A DNA stretch of 64,000 bases from Chrysoperla carnea (Eukaryota; Arthropoda; Insecta; Neuroptera; Chrysopidae): assembly GCF_905475395.1 (NCBI RefSeq), contig NC_058339.1, positions 41,177,172-41,241,171 of the forward strand. Reading direction: 5' to 3'. Both the position numbers and the translations under genes were made by a program. The notes under the pieces are model-generated. The model had not been told where the DNA came from. It did no database searches and was given only the letters and a program-made list of their open reading frames with translations. Shown in pieces: positions 27,361 through 38,933 of this stretch (the stretch's first letter is position 1; every line of letters starts with the position of its first letter).

Positions 27361-28409
27361 ATGGATTTTATAATAGGTGGGGTGGCAGCTATGGGGGCTG
27401 GTTTATTTACTAACCCACTAGAAGTTGCAAAAACTCGAATGCAATTACAAGGAGAGTTATTAGCGCGTGGAAAATATGCAGTGCACTATAAAAATGCTCC
27501 TCATGCTTTATATACAATAGCCAAAAACGAAGGAATATTAGCTATACAAAAGGGTTTAGTTCCTGGTTTATGGGTACAATTGTTTCTTAATGGTTTTAGG
27601 TAAGATCATTAACATTAAATTTATTTTATACTTTCAATCGTTGCTTTTGAAGATTAGGAACATTCCAATTTGGATATTCTCATGGATTTATGAGTGACAA
27701 AGATGGTAAACAAGTATTATGGAAAACAATGAGTGTGTCTTGTGTTGGTGCTGTATTAGGGGCAGTCAGTGCTAGTCCATTATTTTTAGTAAAAACCCGT
27801 TTGCAATCGCAGTCGGCAAGTGAAGTAGCTGTTGGTTTTCAACATAAGCATACAGGAATGATAAGCGCATTTCAACACATCTACAAAGAACATGGAGTTA
27901 AAGGTATGTGCTGTAAACTTTTGTTGCCTACTTTAAATATATGAATAATTAGCAATATTTTGATTCCAGGTTTATTCCGAGGAGTTGAGGCTACTATTCC
28001 TCGTGCAGCTGCTGGAGGCACTGCACAACTAACTACTTTTTCAGTAGTGAAAGATTGGCTGGTTTCAGAACAAATTTTTACAGAGCATCCAATAGCCCAA
28101 TCTTTTTGTGCTTCAATGGTTGGTGGGGTAGTAGTAGCTATCGTAATGACGCCATTCGATGTTATATCCACAAGATTGTACAATCAAGGTGTTGATTCAT
28201 CGGGTAGAGGGTTGTTATATGATGGTTATTTTGATTGTGTTATGAAAATATGGCGCAAAGAACGTTTTTATGGATTTTTTAAGGGAATAGGGCCAAGCTA
28301 CTTAAGATTAGGACCGCATACTGTATTATGTCTAGTATTTTGGGATGAATTAAATAAATTTTATATTAAATTTAATGAAATAAAAAGTTCAGAAACAGTA
28401 ATTAGTTGA
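27361..28409 (+). CDS. SLC25A35-like mitochondrial carrier, tandem copy 3
   Basis: Exons 27361-27599, 27653-27903 and 27970-28409 have the same lengths as in copies 1 and 2 and give 309 aa. Motifs are [28 protein letters not shown] and [14 protein letters not shown]. Residues after the matrix loop differ from copies 1 and 2 ([17 protein letters not shown] instead of [17 protein letters not shown]) and here agree with copy 4 ([13 protein letters not shown]). This segment therefore keeps an ancestral state or was converted. The first exon is closest to copy 2. It appears intact. Confidence 0.93.
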
Positions 28410-28914
28410 TGTTTACTTCTTTTAGGATGATTAATTTTAATTATATACCTATTATAAAAGTTTATCATAATTATGCTTAATGTAAATAATAAATTTTGTT
28501 AAGAAATTAATTAAAAGTTTGAATATTTTAATTTAATAAATTTCCTTAGAGTAAATTGGATTCGTTTTTCAAAATTCCGTATCTATGTACGACGCTGATG
28601 GTTGGTCTGTAATCAAGAGTCGTCAATCGAAATGTGCAATTACTATTTTAATCGACGCTTTATACATAGAGAAATTAAAATGTAACTCAATATTCTTACA
28701 TATAGCAACATCATTAAACACTGGCAAAATCATAAATAGCTATCAAGATTCCTATTTTTTGCACAGTACATTCGTTTTACGCGTTTTAAAAAGAATAGAG
28801 TGGTCCTAATAATTATATAGAAATTTGGGCTTATTTATACTGATATTTTTTTAAATAAATTTATTCTTTAAACAATTACCATAAAATTATTAACATATTG
28901 TACAATAGAAAAAT
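28410..28914. other. short convergent spacer between carrier copy 3 and POLR3G
   Basis: The 3' flank of copy 3 resembles those of copies 1 and 2 (AAAAGTTTATCATAA, then AATAAATTTTGTTAAG). A 74-codon plus-strand frame at 28585-28809 has no recognisable content. No further gene is seen. Confidence 0.4.
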
Positions 28915-30247
28915 CTAATAAACAGGGCCAGCATCACCATCATCATTTTCTTCGTACATTTCACCATTATCAAAATAATCATGCGCATAATCAGTACCTT
29001 CATCCATTTCTTCATCAATATCTTCAATTTCTGCTACTATCAAATCTTCTGCATCTTTATCCTTATTCGCTTTCTTTTCTAATCGTTCTAAACGATCTAA
29101 TTCAGCATCAGCATTTGTTATGTTCGGTTTCACAACAACAATTTTGGTCTTCGCTTTTGGTTGTAATTCAGTCGGCATATGTGAGTATAAGAAATTTAAT
29201 TCTTGAACTTTATCATTATTTTCAAAAAGATCGGATGTTAAATCGTTAAAATAATCCAAAACTACACGATCCATTAACAATAAATATTCCATATCAACAT
29301 CAATCTAAACAAGTGAAAACAAACAATTGACTGAGTTAATTGTTGAAATACCATGCATAGACAGTGTTCATTACTCTATCACATTACACATACATACATG
29401 TCACAAATACGTAACTGATATCCCCATCATATACTACATACTATAAAATTTACGCCTAATTTGCGCCCTTACTAGTCAACAGTGACGTTTACGAAAAAAT
29501 GTTTCAAACAAAAGTTGTTTATTTTTTGATAAGGAAGATTTTTTACATTTAAACTTTTGTTCTATCTCTAACGGTTTACAAGATGGGTCCTGCGGACCCA
29601 TAGGTCAAGACCCAATTGACCTATGTCATTCATGCTCATTAACGAACTTGACCTAACTTTTTACGTCTTGAGTACGCTGTAAAAATTTCAGCTTGATATC
29701 TTTTTTTTTCGTTTTTGAGTTATCGTGTTGGGAGACAGACGAACAGACAACCGAAAATGGACTAATTAGGTGATTTTATAAACAACTATACCAAAATTTT
29801 GTTCATAGCATTAATATTTTTAAGCGTTACAAACTTGGGGCTAAACTTAGTATACCTTGAATTTTACATATATGCATGGTATAAAAAAGACATGATGATT
29901 GTAGTACAGACTAACAATGGAAGCTCAAATCTAAAATCTAATGATTTTCGTCAAGTAATGCTTATACTTTTATCGGCAAAAGTGTTTTAAACTAAATTTT
30001 TGTTTTAAAGACGCGACTCCACAAATGTAATCTGTCTGATTCGACAAAAATAAAAATTGTATAACGCGAGTTCTTAGTCTGTTTCAAAAGAAGATCATAC
30101 CTCAGTTTCTACAGGCTTTTTATCAGTGGGAGGGTATAGCGGTGGAGGTTGCAATAAAGGACCTATTGACTGATCACCCAAAGCTGAAAATGATGGTCCG
30201 ATATTTTGACGATTACCATAACCACCTCGTCCTCCACGATTTGCCAT
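28915..30247 (-). CDS. POLR3G: RNA polymerase III subunit RPC7 (POLR3G/POLR3GL-like)
   Basis: RPC7 belongs to the RPC3/RPC6/RPC7 trimer of polymerase III, which transcribes tRNA and 5S genes in the nucleus. Exons 30101-30247 and 28915-29304 join in phase 0 and give 178 aa (human about 220, so this is short). The N-terminus has a Gly/Arg leader (MANRGGRGGYGN) and the hallmark LLQPPPLYPPTDKKPV (human LKPPPLFPDTDYKPV). A middle MPTELQPKAKTK corresponds to the human LPREMMPRNK area. The C-terminus is strongly acidic and ends DYAHDYFDNGEMYEEND...GPVY, like the human NDYINSYFEDGDD tail. Its ATG lies one base after the DPH3 stop, so a shared transcript is possible. The exon 2 acceptor appears to be built from a dispersed repeat. 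Confidence 0.9.
29312..29876 (+). repeat. fullest copy of an unclassified dispersed repeat family (POLR3G intron)
   Basis: About 560 bp, opening AAGTGAAAACAAACAATTGA and closing near TAAGCGTTACAAACTTGGGG. Internal markers are CAGTGACGTTTACGAAAAAA, ATGTTTCAAACAAAAGTTG, CTATCTCTAACGGTTTAC, a GACCTAACTTTTTACGTC segment and GAGTTATCGTGTTGGGAGAC. Copies or pieces lie at 1650, 16045, 20786, 37130 and 53218. I see no protein frame, terminal inverted repeat or A/B boxes, so the class is unknown. It may be a SINE-like or LINE 3'-end element. Confidence 0.75.
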
Positions 30248-30248
30248 T

Positions 30249-30854
30249 TTAATTTTTTAAAGCTTCAACTTTTACTTTAACTTCTGATTTTTCTTCTTCT
30301 TCTTCTTCTTCTAAAGATTCTAAGAAGCTTTCCTAGATAAATAAAATAGTATATTAGTGTTAATTAAATGGGGTATCAAATAAAAATTGCATCATTTTTA
30401 TGTGGCTTAAAAGTAAAAATTAAGATATCTATCTAAAACTGTAAAACTAATATTCGATTAGATCAAAGTTTTTAAATAATCCTGTAATTTTTAATTATTT
30501 AAAAAAAATTAATATTATCGCTCCAAAAATTCGAATACAGTATACTTATTTCAATTGGCAAAGGAATGTACTACAGTGGCTATTAAAAATAAAAGTTAAA
30601 GATAATTACATCACAAATAATTTTTATAATCAAAGAACAGCTTGGGCACGTGGCAACTTCTTCCCCAGCTACTAGTTCTTCCTAGAAACAAAAAAATAAT
30701 TACGATAAAACTTATTAGATTTTTATAAGAATATTCAAATATTTACTTTAGTAATTTGAAAACGATCTCCACATGGACATGGGTAGTAGTAAGTTTTGGT
30801 TTCAGGATCATATTCAAAATCTTGAATTTCTACTTCGTCGTGATATACTGACAT
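30249..30854 (-). CDS. DPH3: DPH3 (CSL-type zinc finger; KTI11)
   Basis: DPH3 is a small iron/zinc protein that feeds electrons to DPH1/DPH2 in diphthamide synthesis on eEF2 and also supports Elongator-dependent tRNA modification. Exons 30747-30854, 30610-30681 and 30249-30332, all phase 0, give 87 aa. The start [20 protein letters not shown] and the metal-binding cysteines in [15 protein letters not shown] and [14 protein letters not shown] match the family in order and spacing. All four cysteines are present. The acidic tail (seven Glu in a row, then [13 protein letters not shown]) is typical of insect rather than vertebrate DPH3. Its TAA (30249-30251) is followed after a single base by the POLR3G ATG. 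No polyadenylation signal can fit between them. Confidence 0.95.
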
Positions 30855-32453
30855 ACCCTTTTACTTTGGAAGCACGTTAATAAAAGAACATGATAAATTG
30901 CACGAGGAAAATGTTACTAATAGTTGCAACAATTGTTGATGTTAATTATAACCTACAAGTGTTACAAGGTACACGTGAAACGTGTTCTGTCATAAATTGC
31001 CACAGACTTATACCAAATGCAGACTATCAAAATATATCTCATTTAAGCTTGGAAATTAACATCTTTTTTGGCAAAATAGCATAATTTAAGCACCTGACAC
31101 ACATTCAACTTGGTTCATTAGTTGACAACAATGGTGGCAAGCGGTTATTTAACCAATTAAATTTTGTATACCCAAACACAAAACGCTTTCTGATTTAATA
31201 ATAAAAAAACTACGTTCAATCCGAGGGGTAATCATAGTAAATGTTACGGTAGCCTACGAGAAGGAAGGAGGGGGCTTCAAAATGATTTAAATTGAATCAC
31301 TTAGTTTATGGACACTTGTTTAACGAAGTCACTTACAAAATTCAAAGGAGATTGCTATTTCTAGAGAATATATTGGTCTATTTCTATGTGTTATCTATTT
31401 CAAGCATAAGTCTGTGCTATTATTTTCTCTGATCAACAACTAGCGCCTCTATCAATTGTAAGTGTAGTTTTGAACATGTGAAAATTTCGAATAATAAATT
31501 TCGATTCGAGAAAATTCAAATTAAAATAAACATGATAACGTATAATATTTAATTAGTTTTAAAAAGTATGATATACCATATAAAGGGTTTATAATAAAAT
31601 AATAATGATAAGAGAAAACTTCAGCTGACACAACATTTTACGTAATTTTTTTAAATTTCCGTTTTACAAGTAAATAACTTATTTACGTCACTTTAGACTT
31701 TGACTCTAATTATTCTCAAACACCTTTTAATTATTTTACTCATCTGACAAAATGTAATACACATAAACAAGGTTACTGCATAAACAAATGGAAAGTTTTT
31801 GTCAGTTTTCAACAATGCAGCTTAATCAATTACGTTATTTGATAAAATAAGAGGCCCCTAAATAAAATTTGTTTAAACAATTGAAGTTTCTGGTGGCATG
31901 TTTATAAAAAATCTATTTTTAAATATATATAACTAAACAGTAGTCTTTATGAATCCAATAACCTACTTAGAGATAATTAGCAAATTTTAACAATATATAC
32001 AAGTTCTTACGCTTCTATCCTTGAGATTAGTTATAGTTTTAAACTTTATCATTTCATAAAAATAATTATCTCTTACGTCACTTATTAATGAAAACGAATA
32101 ATGCCTTGATAATGATATTTGCTTAATTCAATTAAATCTTTTAATTTGAAAAAAAAGATTTTTTGTTGCGCGTGAAATTTTATTTGCATGTATAACAATT
32201 AATTACGTTTAAGCCTGTAAGGCACGTTTAGAATTGTTTCGAGTTTTAAGAGCTAATCGTATTTTATTTTTTTGTGAATAGATAATTGGAAGAAAGCTTT
32301 TCGACTTCCAAATTTAATGATTTCACAGCAACTAGGACGTACCTTGGGACCATGAAAAACCAGATATGCAAAATTTCAATGACTGAATATTTTGAACATA
32401 CCATAGTTTTGTAGTATTGATTAATAATACGTTTGAAACAATCTAAAATTAAG
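30855..32453. other. divergent spacer between DPH3 and carrier copy 4
   Basis: This must hold the promoters of DPH3 (minus) and copy 4 (plus). No gene is seen. The 64-codon frame at 30890-31084 has no recognisable content. Sequence just before the copy-4 ATG (AAAATTAAG) could be a splice acceptor, as in copies 1-3, but that is weak. Confidence 0.4.
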
Positions 32454-34583
32454 ATGGAATTTCTTATTGGTGGTGCCGCAACAATGGCAGCTTCTGTTTT
32501 TACAAATCCCCTTGAAGTAGCCAAAACTCGTATGCAACTACAAGGAGAATTGAAAGCAAAAGGGCAATACACTGTTCATTATAAAAATCCTCTTCATGCG
32601 GTGTATACCATAGCCAGAGTAGACGGAATTGCAGCTTTACAAAATGGTCTGGTTCCCGCTTTATGGCAACAATTATTTCGAAATGGTATACGGTAAGAAT
32701 TTAGTTTGTTAACTTTATTATCTTAGTTTCACCCCGTGTAGGTATACTGCATTCTATAGACGAACGTAGTAAACGTGCCTGATAACACTTAAGTTTACTT
32801 TTTATTTTATTCATTAAAATGTTTATATTTGAAAACATTTTCTTCTAGATTATAGTTTCAAATAGTGAAAATGATTTTTATATTTAAATATTACAGGGCG
32901 GATCATAAAAATATTTTGATTGAAAAAGGCCTCTTTTCAAAATTGGAGTTCAGTAACATGGCTGGTTTTAGTTAATCGGATCTTGAACCGATGCTTGATT
33001 TAGCTAATAACCTATTTAAAAGTAGAAGCTAAGGTTACCTTAAGCGGTAGGGTCAGATTATAAAATCAATCTTAACACCAAGCCCTTCAATTTTTTATGT
33101 AAATTACAACCCTTAAATTCCAATAATAGTTGCCGAAGAAATAATATATTTTTCCGGAATATATATTGTTTGTCATACGCTGTATATAATTTTTAGATTG
33201 GGAATTTATCAAACTCTATATACGCATGGTCTAACAACCGATGAAAATGGTAAAAAAATATTTTGGAAAACAATGGCAGCTTCATGTTTTGGGGCTGTTT
33301 GTGGTGCATCTATTTCTAGTCCGTTTTTTATGATTAAAACTCGCATCCAAGCTCAATCTTCCCATATAGCTGTAGGCTATCAACATAAGCATGCAGGAAT
33401 GATGAGTGCACTCTATGAAGTTTTTAAACAAAATGGAATCAAAGGTACTTTGATCTCGTTTTTATGTTTTAATAAAAATACAATAAAGCTTTGAAGTTAC
33501 AAGTTCAAAGGAAACGCCTTAGAGTTTTTAATAGACAAACGAATTAGGTTAGTGATATTTAACATTTGTTTATCTGTATGTAGGCTTATACCAAGGTGTG
33601 GGAGCTGCTATTCCCCGTGCAGCATTTGGTGGTACAGCGCAAGTAACAACTTTTGCAATGACTAAGGATTGGATGAATGAGAAAAATTTGTATGCAAAGC
33701 ATCCTTTATTTCAAAGTTTCCTTGCTTCCATGTTAAGTGGAATTATTGTTTGTTTGGTAATGCAACCGTTCGATGTTGTATCAACAAGATTGTACAATCA
33801 AGGTAATACAGAAAAAATGGTACCCATAGTATCTCGAATAATCTGAAAGCATATTATTTTGAAGCGTTAAGTATTATAAGTAAATTTGTATATACGCTAT
33901 GTATATTCCATTAATGTGGTTTAAATCGAGTGTAATTTAAACCTCGTGACAACATCGCGCAAATATCATACTATATTATTAAATTATATTATCGTCGTTT
34001 ACCATTCCCCTACACCGTTGAAATATTGTCCATTGATTGGGAGAATTCTCAGTGTTTATTTCGCGTGACCATAGTGTTTCGGATTCCTTCAGAGGTAATA
34101 AAAACCCGTATAATTTTGATAAGTTTATTAGTAGAATTCATAAAAATTTTATCAATTTTAACTAAAAAATTATTTTAAAACTTCAATGATAAGAATATTT
34201 TTTATCAAAATTCATCAAAGCAATTTTCAGTTAAATCTGTTCAATCACACATAAAATGAATTTGATATTATATTCAGATAGAGTTTTTTTTATGGATAAT
34301 CGAATTAGAGATACTTTGCGACGATATTTCGCAACAATTTTCTAAAATTTTTTAAAAATTTGATTATTCAGGTGTGGACGCTCATGGCAGAGGTTTGTTG
34401 TATATAAATTTTTTTGATTGCTGTAAGAAAATTTGGAAAAGCGAAGGACTAAATGGTTTTTATAAAGGTACAGGATTAAGTTATTTCAGATTAGCGCCTC
34501 ACACAGTATTATGTTTAGTATTTTGGGATGAACTCAATAAGTTGCATGAAAAATATAAAACGAAAAATTTAAACATTATTTAG
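32454..34583 (+). CDS. SLC25A35-like mitochondrial carrier, tandem copy 4 (most divergent)
   Basis: Exons 32454-32692, 33197-33444, 33584-33802 and 34372-34583 give 305 aa. Signatures are [28 protein letters not shown] (the second repeat again lacks an acidic residue, and Val becomes Ile) and [14 protein letters not shown]. The ending LRLGPHT of the other copies is here [17 protein letters not shown]. It differs from copies 1-3 in having an extra 569-bp intron inside YNQG (phase 1) and longer introns, and exon 2 is one codon shorter. The features shared with human SLC25A35 ([16 protein letters not shown]) suggest it is closest to the ancestral gene, and the other three arose from a later expansion. 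It looks intact. Confidence 0.93.
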
Positions 34584-35968
34584 TAGGTACTAATTTATTG
34601 TATGAGTTGTTGTAAAATGATGTATATAAACCAGAACTGGAAAAAAGTTATTTAATAATATCTATACAAAATATGTATCTAGATAAAAATACAGATATAT
34701 TATCTGTAGTATAAGTAAATATTTGTAAAATATAAAATTATATTTATGCGACTAAGCGTATGTTTTTATAGTACTAAATTTTTGTATTATTATAATATAA
34801 GTGAGGTAGAAAAATTAGCCGCAGACGTTGAAAGTTGCAATAAAGACAAGACGTATAATCGTATCATCATATTTTGTTCAGAAATTCGAAAAAAATTCAT
34901 CCCTATTCCCCATTGTATCTAAATATTTTAAGTAATAATATAGTATAAATGTATAAATTATTTTTGTTATCTAATATATTAATTTTATTTTCAACAAGTG
35001 TTAATTTAATTGTAGAATGTTTTAAAACTAACTCATTGCTAGCTAGTTGTCGAGCTATATGTAAAATTGAACTTTATTTAAAGTGATCCAAAAAGTGCAA
35101 TTTCTTGTATGTATCCGGTGACACAAAACATTTGAAGAAAGAATATGTCTAAATAAATCTTTGAAACTGTAAAAGAATTTCTCAAAGTTTTTGAACTCTC
35201 TGAATTAGACAGTCCGCGTTGAGAAATTCAGAGTTATTCATAGATCTTCAGACATTTTTTAGAGTTTTTAAGATTTATTAATTAAGAATTATTCTTCATT
35301 AAATGTCAGTATCAAATGTCGCAAAAGTAGTCCAATGTTTATGCTAAGGTACTGGAGCTTTAAATATTTGGGTACGACCGTTTGCCATCTTTATGCTAAT
35401 GTCAAATCTCTCAAAAAAATATCATTTATTGTCAAAAAAAATGTTTCAATTTTTGTATATCGTTGGTTTAACAAATAAATTATTAATAAAAAAAACTTAC
35501 GTTAATTTAAAAATAGTTTTTGAGAACATTTTGTCTATTTAACATTAGCATAAAATTGGCAAACAATCTTACACACATATATATAGAGCCCTATAAAAAA
35601 CCATTCCTGAATCATCCCTGCCTTGAAAATATAACCTCAACGTGATATTGCTGAAATTGACCTAACTATATTTTTCCAATATTTCGATGAAAGGCAAAAA
35701 TATTAATAAACAGCGTATTTATGTTTCAATAAAAATTTATATTCTTAAAAATTTGATACATTAATTCAAATATAATTTTGATAATATATTCGTAGAGAAC
35801 TAGCATATTTCTTACATTTTTTAAGTGTGATAGATGAAATATTTTAAATAAACAACCATTTATCCGCAAACACTTCTTGAACAACCTCAACACTCTACAG
35901 GCACAAATTTTTTTTAGTTTCATCTATGTTTAATATTTGCAAGTTCTCCATAGACCTGTAGGACACTT
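34584..35968. other. convergent spacer between carrier copy 4 and CNDP2
   Basis: No gene is seen. Several polyadenylation-like AATAAA variants lie on both strands. A small inverted-repeat element occupies 35379-35568. Confidence 0.4.
35379..35568. mobile_element. short MITE-like inverted repeat
   Basis: The left arm GTTTGCCATCTTTATGCTAA, then TGTCAAAT, pairs with the complement of the right arm, GTTTGCCAATTTTATGCTAA then TGTTAAAT. Total length is 190 bp with no coding potential. Confidence 0.5.
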
Positions 35969-38933
35969 TTATTTGGGTAATTTTCCAACTTCATGGAAAT
36001 ATGTTGCCATCACCTTTGTCTGAAAATAAAATATATTTCAAAATTAATTGCTAAAAATATATATGTATTGACTATTGGAATGGTAAGACCATTAACAGAC
36101 CATTAGCGCCAACTGAATCAATTTATTAAATAACTTACTCCTTCAATATAATTCCGTATATTAAGTTTTTCATTTTGAGAATGGGCTCCATCATCTCCAG
36201 CTCCCATAGGAAGTAGCACAACAGTTTTTCCAGTCACTTCACTTAAAGTTAATGTAACAGGAATTGAACCTCCTTCCCGGATAAGATCGGGTTCGACATT
36301 AAAAACATGTTTCATTGCGTTACGAGCTGCTACATAAAATTGATTATTCGGATCTTCAATAAAAGTTTTGCCACCTTCTCTCATAAAAATCTTTAAAAAA
36401 AATTTATTTTTACCAATTACTGTTTTTTTTTTTTTTTAAAATATGTATGGAATTTATTATACCTTCATTTTATTTGGGCTTCCATATTCCTTCCACTTTT
36501 TCTCAATATAATCAACTACGTACTTTTCAATCTTTTTAGGTTCTTGGTTAGCCACGATACGAATAGAAAATTTACCCGTTACTTTACAAGGAATCACAGT
36601 TTTTGATCCAGGATCACTAAAAGCACCTTCGATTCCATGAATTGACAAACATGGATGACGCCATCGATGCATTAAAAGTTTAACTTTATCTTCACTGTGT
36701 AAAAGTTTGTCTGCACCAACATCACTACGAAATTCATCCACACTAAAATGGATTTTATCGTAAATGTCTGTTTCATTTTCAATTAAAGGTGCAACTTCAT
36801 TGTAGATTCCATCAATTAGAATTTTACCGTCTCTATCCACTAGAGTGTTTAAAAGATAAATTAAATCAGTCATTGCTTCGTGTCTAAAATTTCCAAAAAG
36901 TTTAATTAGCTTTAAATTTTAGTTTTGGAATCATCTCATGTAAAAAAAAAAAATATCACCGAATCCTTCTTATGTAAAACAATATGACTTTTAATTTTGA
37001 ATTCATTTTATATTAGATAATTGTTTGGAGGGGAGGGTTAGAAACCAATAAAACATTAATGTGGACGGAAAATGTAAATTTTCAAAAGAAAAAAAGGTTC
37101 GCCACAACTTAAGCAAATGGCTCAAAGTAATCCCGTAGCTGAAATTTTTTTGAATAAAGATAAATTTTATTCATTGAACCGCGGTGGAAAGAGGAACACG
37201 AATTGTCGCTTATTTCTCTTGAACCCCACCCTTCTCAACCCTTTTGCATTTTTTATATCCTGTATATATGAAAGTCCCAAGTTTGTAACACTTAGAAATA
37301 ATGATGATAAACCGTTTGTTCGTCTGCCCGTTCGTCATCACGATGACTCATAAACGAAAAGAGATAAAAAGCTGAAATTATTATAGCGTGCTCAAGACGT
37401 AAAAAGTCAGTTTGAGTTCGTTAATAAGCAACAGAGGGCAAATGGGGCTTACGACTGTAGTAAGCCGTAAGAGATCGAACAAATATTAAAATATAAAAAA
37501 TGTTCCTTATAAAAAAATAAACAACTTTTGTTTGAGACATTTTTTTTCGTAAATATCAGTGTTTTCGCGTGAAGGGGCAAATTAGGACTCATTCTTCTTA
37601 ACAATTTCTAAGTATTAAATGATCTAAAAATTAATCCATGTGTTCTGATTTGTGACATTTCTTTATTTTACGAAGAAATATTTGATAATAAAATGTTACA
37701 TACACTGTTCCTCCATAGATACCACTATGCAAATCTTTTTTTGCACATTCTACTTCTAAAAAGAAATAACAAATTCCTCTTAATCCGTAACCAATACAAG
37801 GTTTTTCAGTACCTAACCAATAAGTATCAGAAATACAGACATGATCCGTATTTGCAAGAAACTTATCTTTTTCAGACCATAATAAAGCATCTAAACCTTG
37901 TGAACCAGATTCTTCCATTCCTTCAAAACAAAATTTAAGATTCACTGGAAGTGATATCTTTAATGCTTGATAAGTTTGTATGGCATGAACCCATCCTAAA
38001 ACTGGACCTTTATCATCACTTGAACCTCGTCCATATAATTTTCCATTTTTTTCTGTTAATTCGAAAGGATTTGTATCCCATCCATCTTCGACCAACGCAG
38101 GTTGTACGTCTAAATGTCCATATAAAAGGATAGTTTGCTTATTTTTATCATCTCCCAAAGAGCCCAATAACACCGGAGGTAACGGAATTGTTGATCCATT
38201 TGGCAATTTTTCAGTACCAATATCACGAAGTTCTACTTTTGCACCTAAATTTTTTAGAGTTTCACCAACATGTGTAACCATTTTAACTACATCGTCGCGA
38301 GTATGTGGCCATGCTGAGACCGATTTTATTGCAACTGCATCTCTTAGATTATCGATAAATGTTTTCTGATTTTCGTCTATATATCTAAAAGTAAAATTAA
38401 CTGTTGTAATAGAATTAATGTTTTATTGAGTTAGGGTGAACACATGCTTTATTTTCCAAAGAGCAGAGACTGAATTAAGTTTTGGGCGTCTTTAGGCTAA
38501 TAAGAATTCTACTCATTTATTTTTAGCCATTGTAGTAACAATAAAAACAAATACAATTGGTTTTTACATATTTTTTATCTATTGTCTATTGTTACCTAAA
38601 AAGGTCGCCTGCTTACTTTTTGGAGGGAACAATTTAGCCGATTGCACCCCTCCGTGTTCGCACTACGAAATTTTATTAAATGTTATAAAAATAGGCAACA
38701 CGCATGTGTATAGGTGTCGGGTATGTGCCGGGATAACCTGGATTAACAAAATGATTACCAATATTTAAGTTTAAACAACCTAACTTATAAAAGAGTAAAC
38801 AAGTAAATAAAAATGTAACTATCCTTCAATTAATTTTGAATGAATTATAATATTTATTTTCGCAAATCAATTAAATTTTTTAACTAATTTTTTATCAAAC
38901 TTACTTGAACAACGCTTGCAGTGTATCACTCAT
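35969..38933 (-). CDS. CNDP2: cytosolic non-specific dipeptidase (CNDP2-like, M20 family), complete
   Basis: This metallopeptidase hydrolyses Xaa-Xaa dipeptides, including Cys-Gly from glutathione breakdown, in the cytosol. Exons 38905-38933, 37704-38384, 36463-36883, 36139-36390 and 35969-36019 have consistent phases and give 477 aa (human 475). Di-metal site motifs are all present: [18 protein letters not shown], the catalytic and metal glutamates in [15 protein letters not shown] and the C-terminal AHSQNEK histidine. The lid domain [17 protein letters not shown] is also conserved. There is no signal peptide, which supports the cytosolic enzyme rather than secreted carnosinase. The second intron carries a reversed dispersed-repeat copy. 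Confidence 0.96.
37130..37600 (-). repeat. reverse copy of the unclassified dispersed repeat (CNDP2 intron 2)
   Basis: Read on the minus strand it shows the family order: CTAATTTGCCCC, ATTTACGAAAAAAA, ATGTCTCAAACAAAAGTTG, GTAAGCCCC, TTTTTACGTCTTGAGCACG and CGTGATGACGAACGGGCAGA. The part at 37170-37260 (CGCGGTGGAAAGAGGAAC ... TTATTTCTCTTGAACCCC) recurs at 39505-39620. Confidence 0.65.

Noticed and set aside
27881-28183. 100-codon minus-strand frame in carrier copy 3
   Set aside because: It is an antisense shadow of the carrier exon; the same happens in copy 1.
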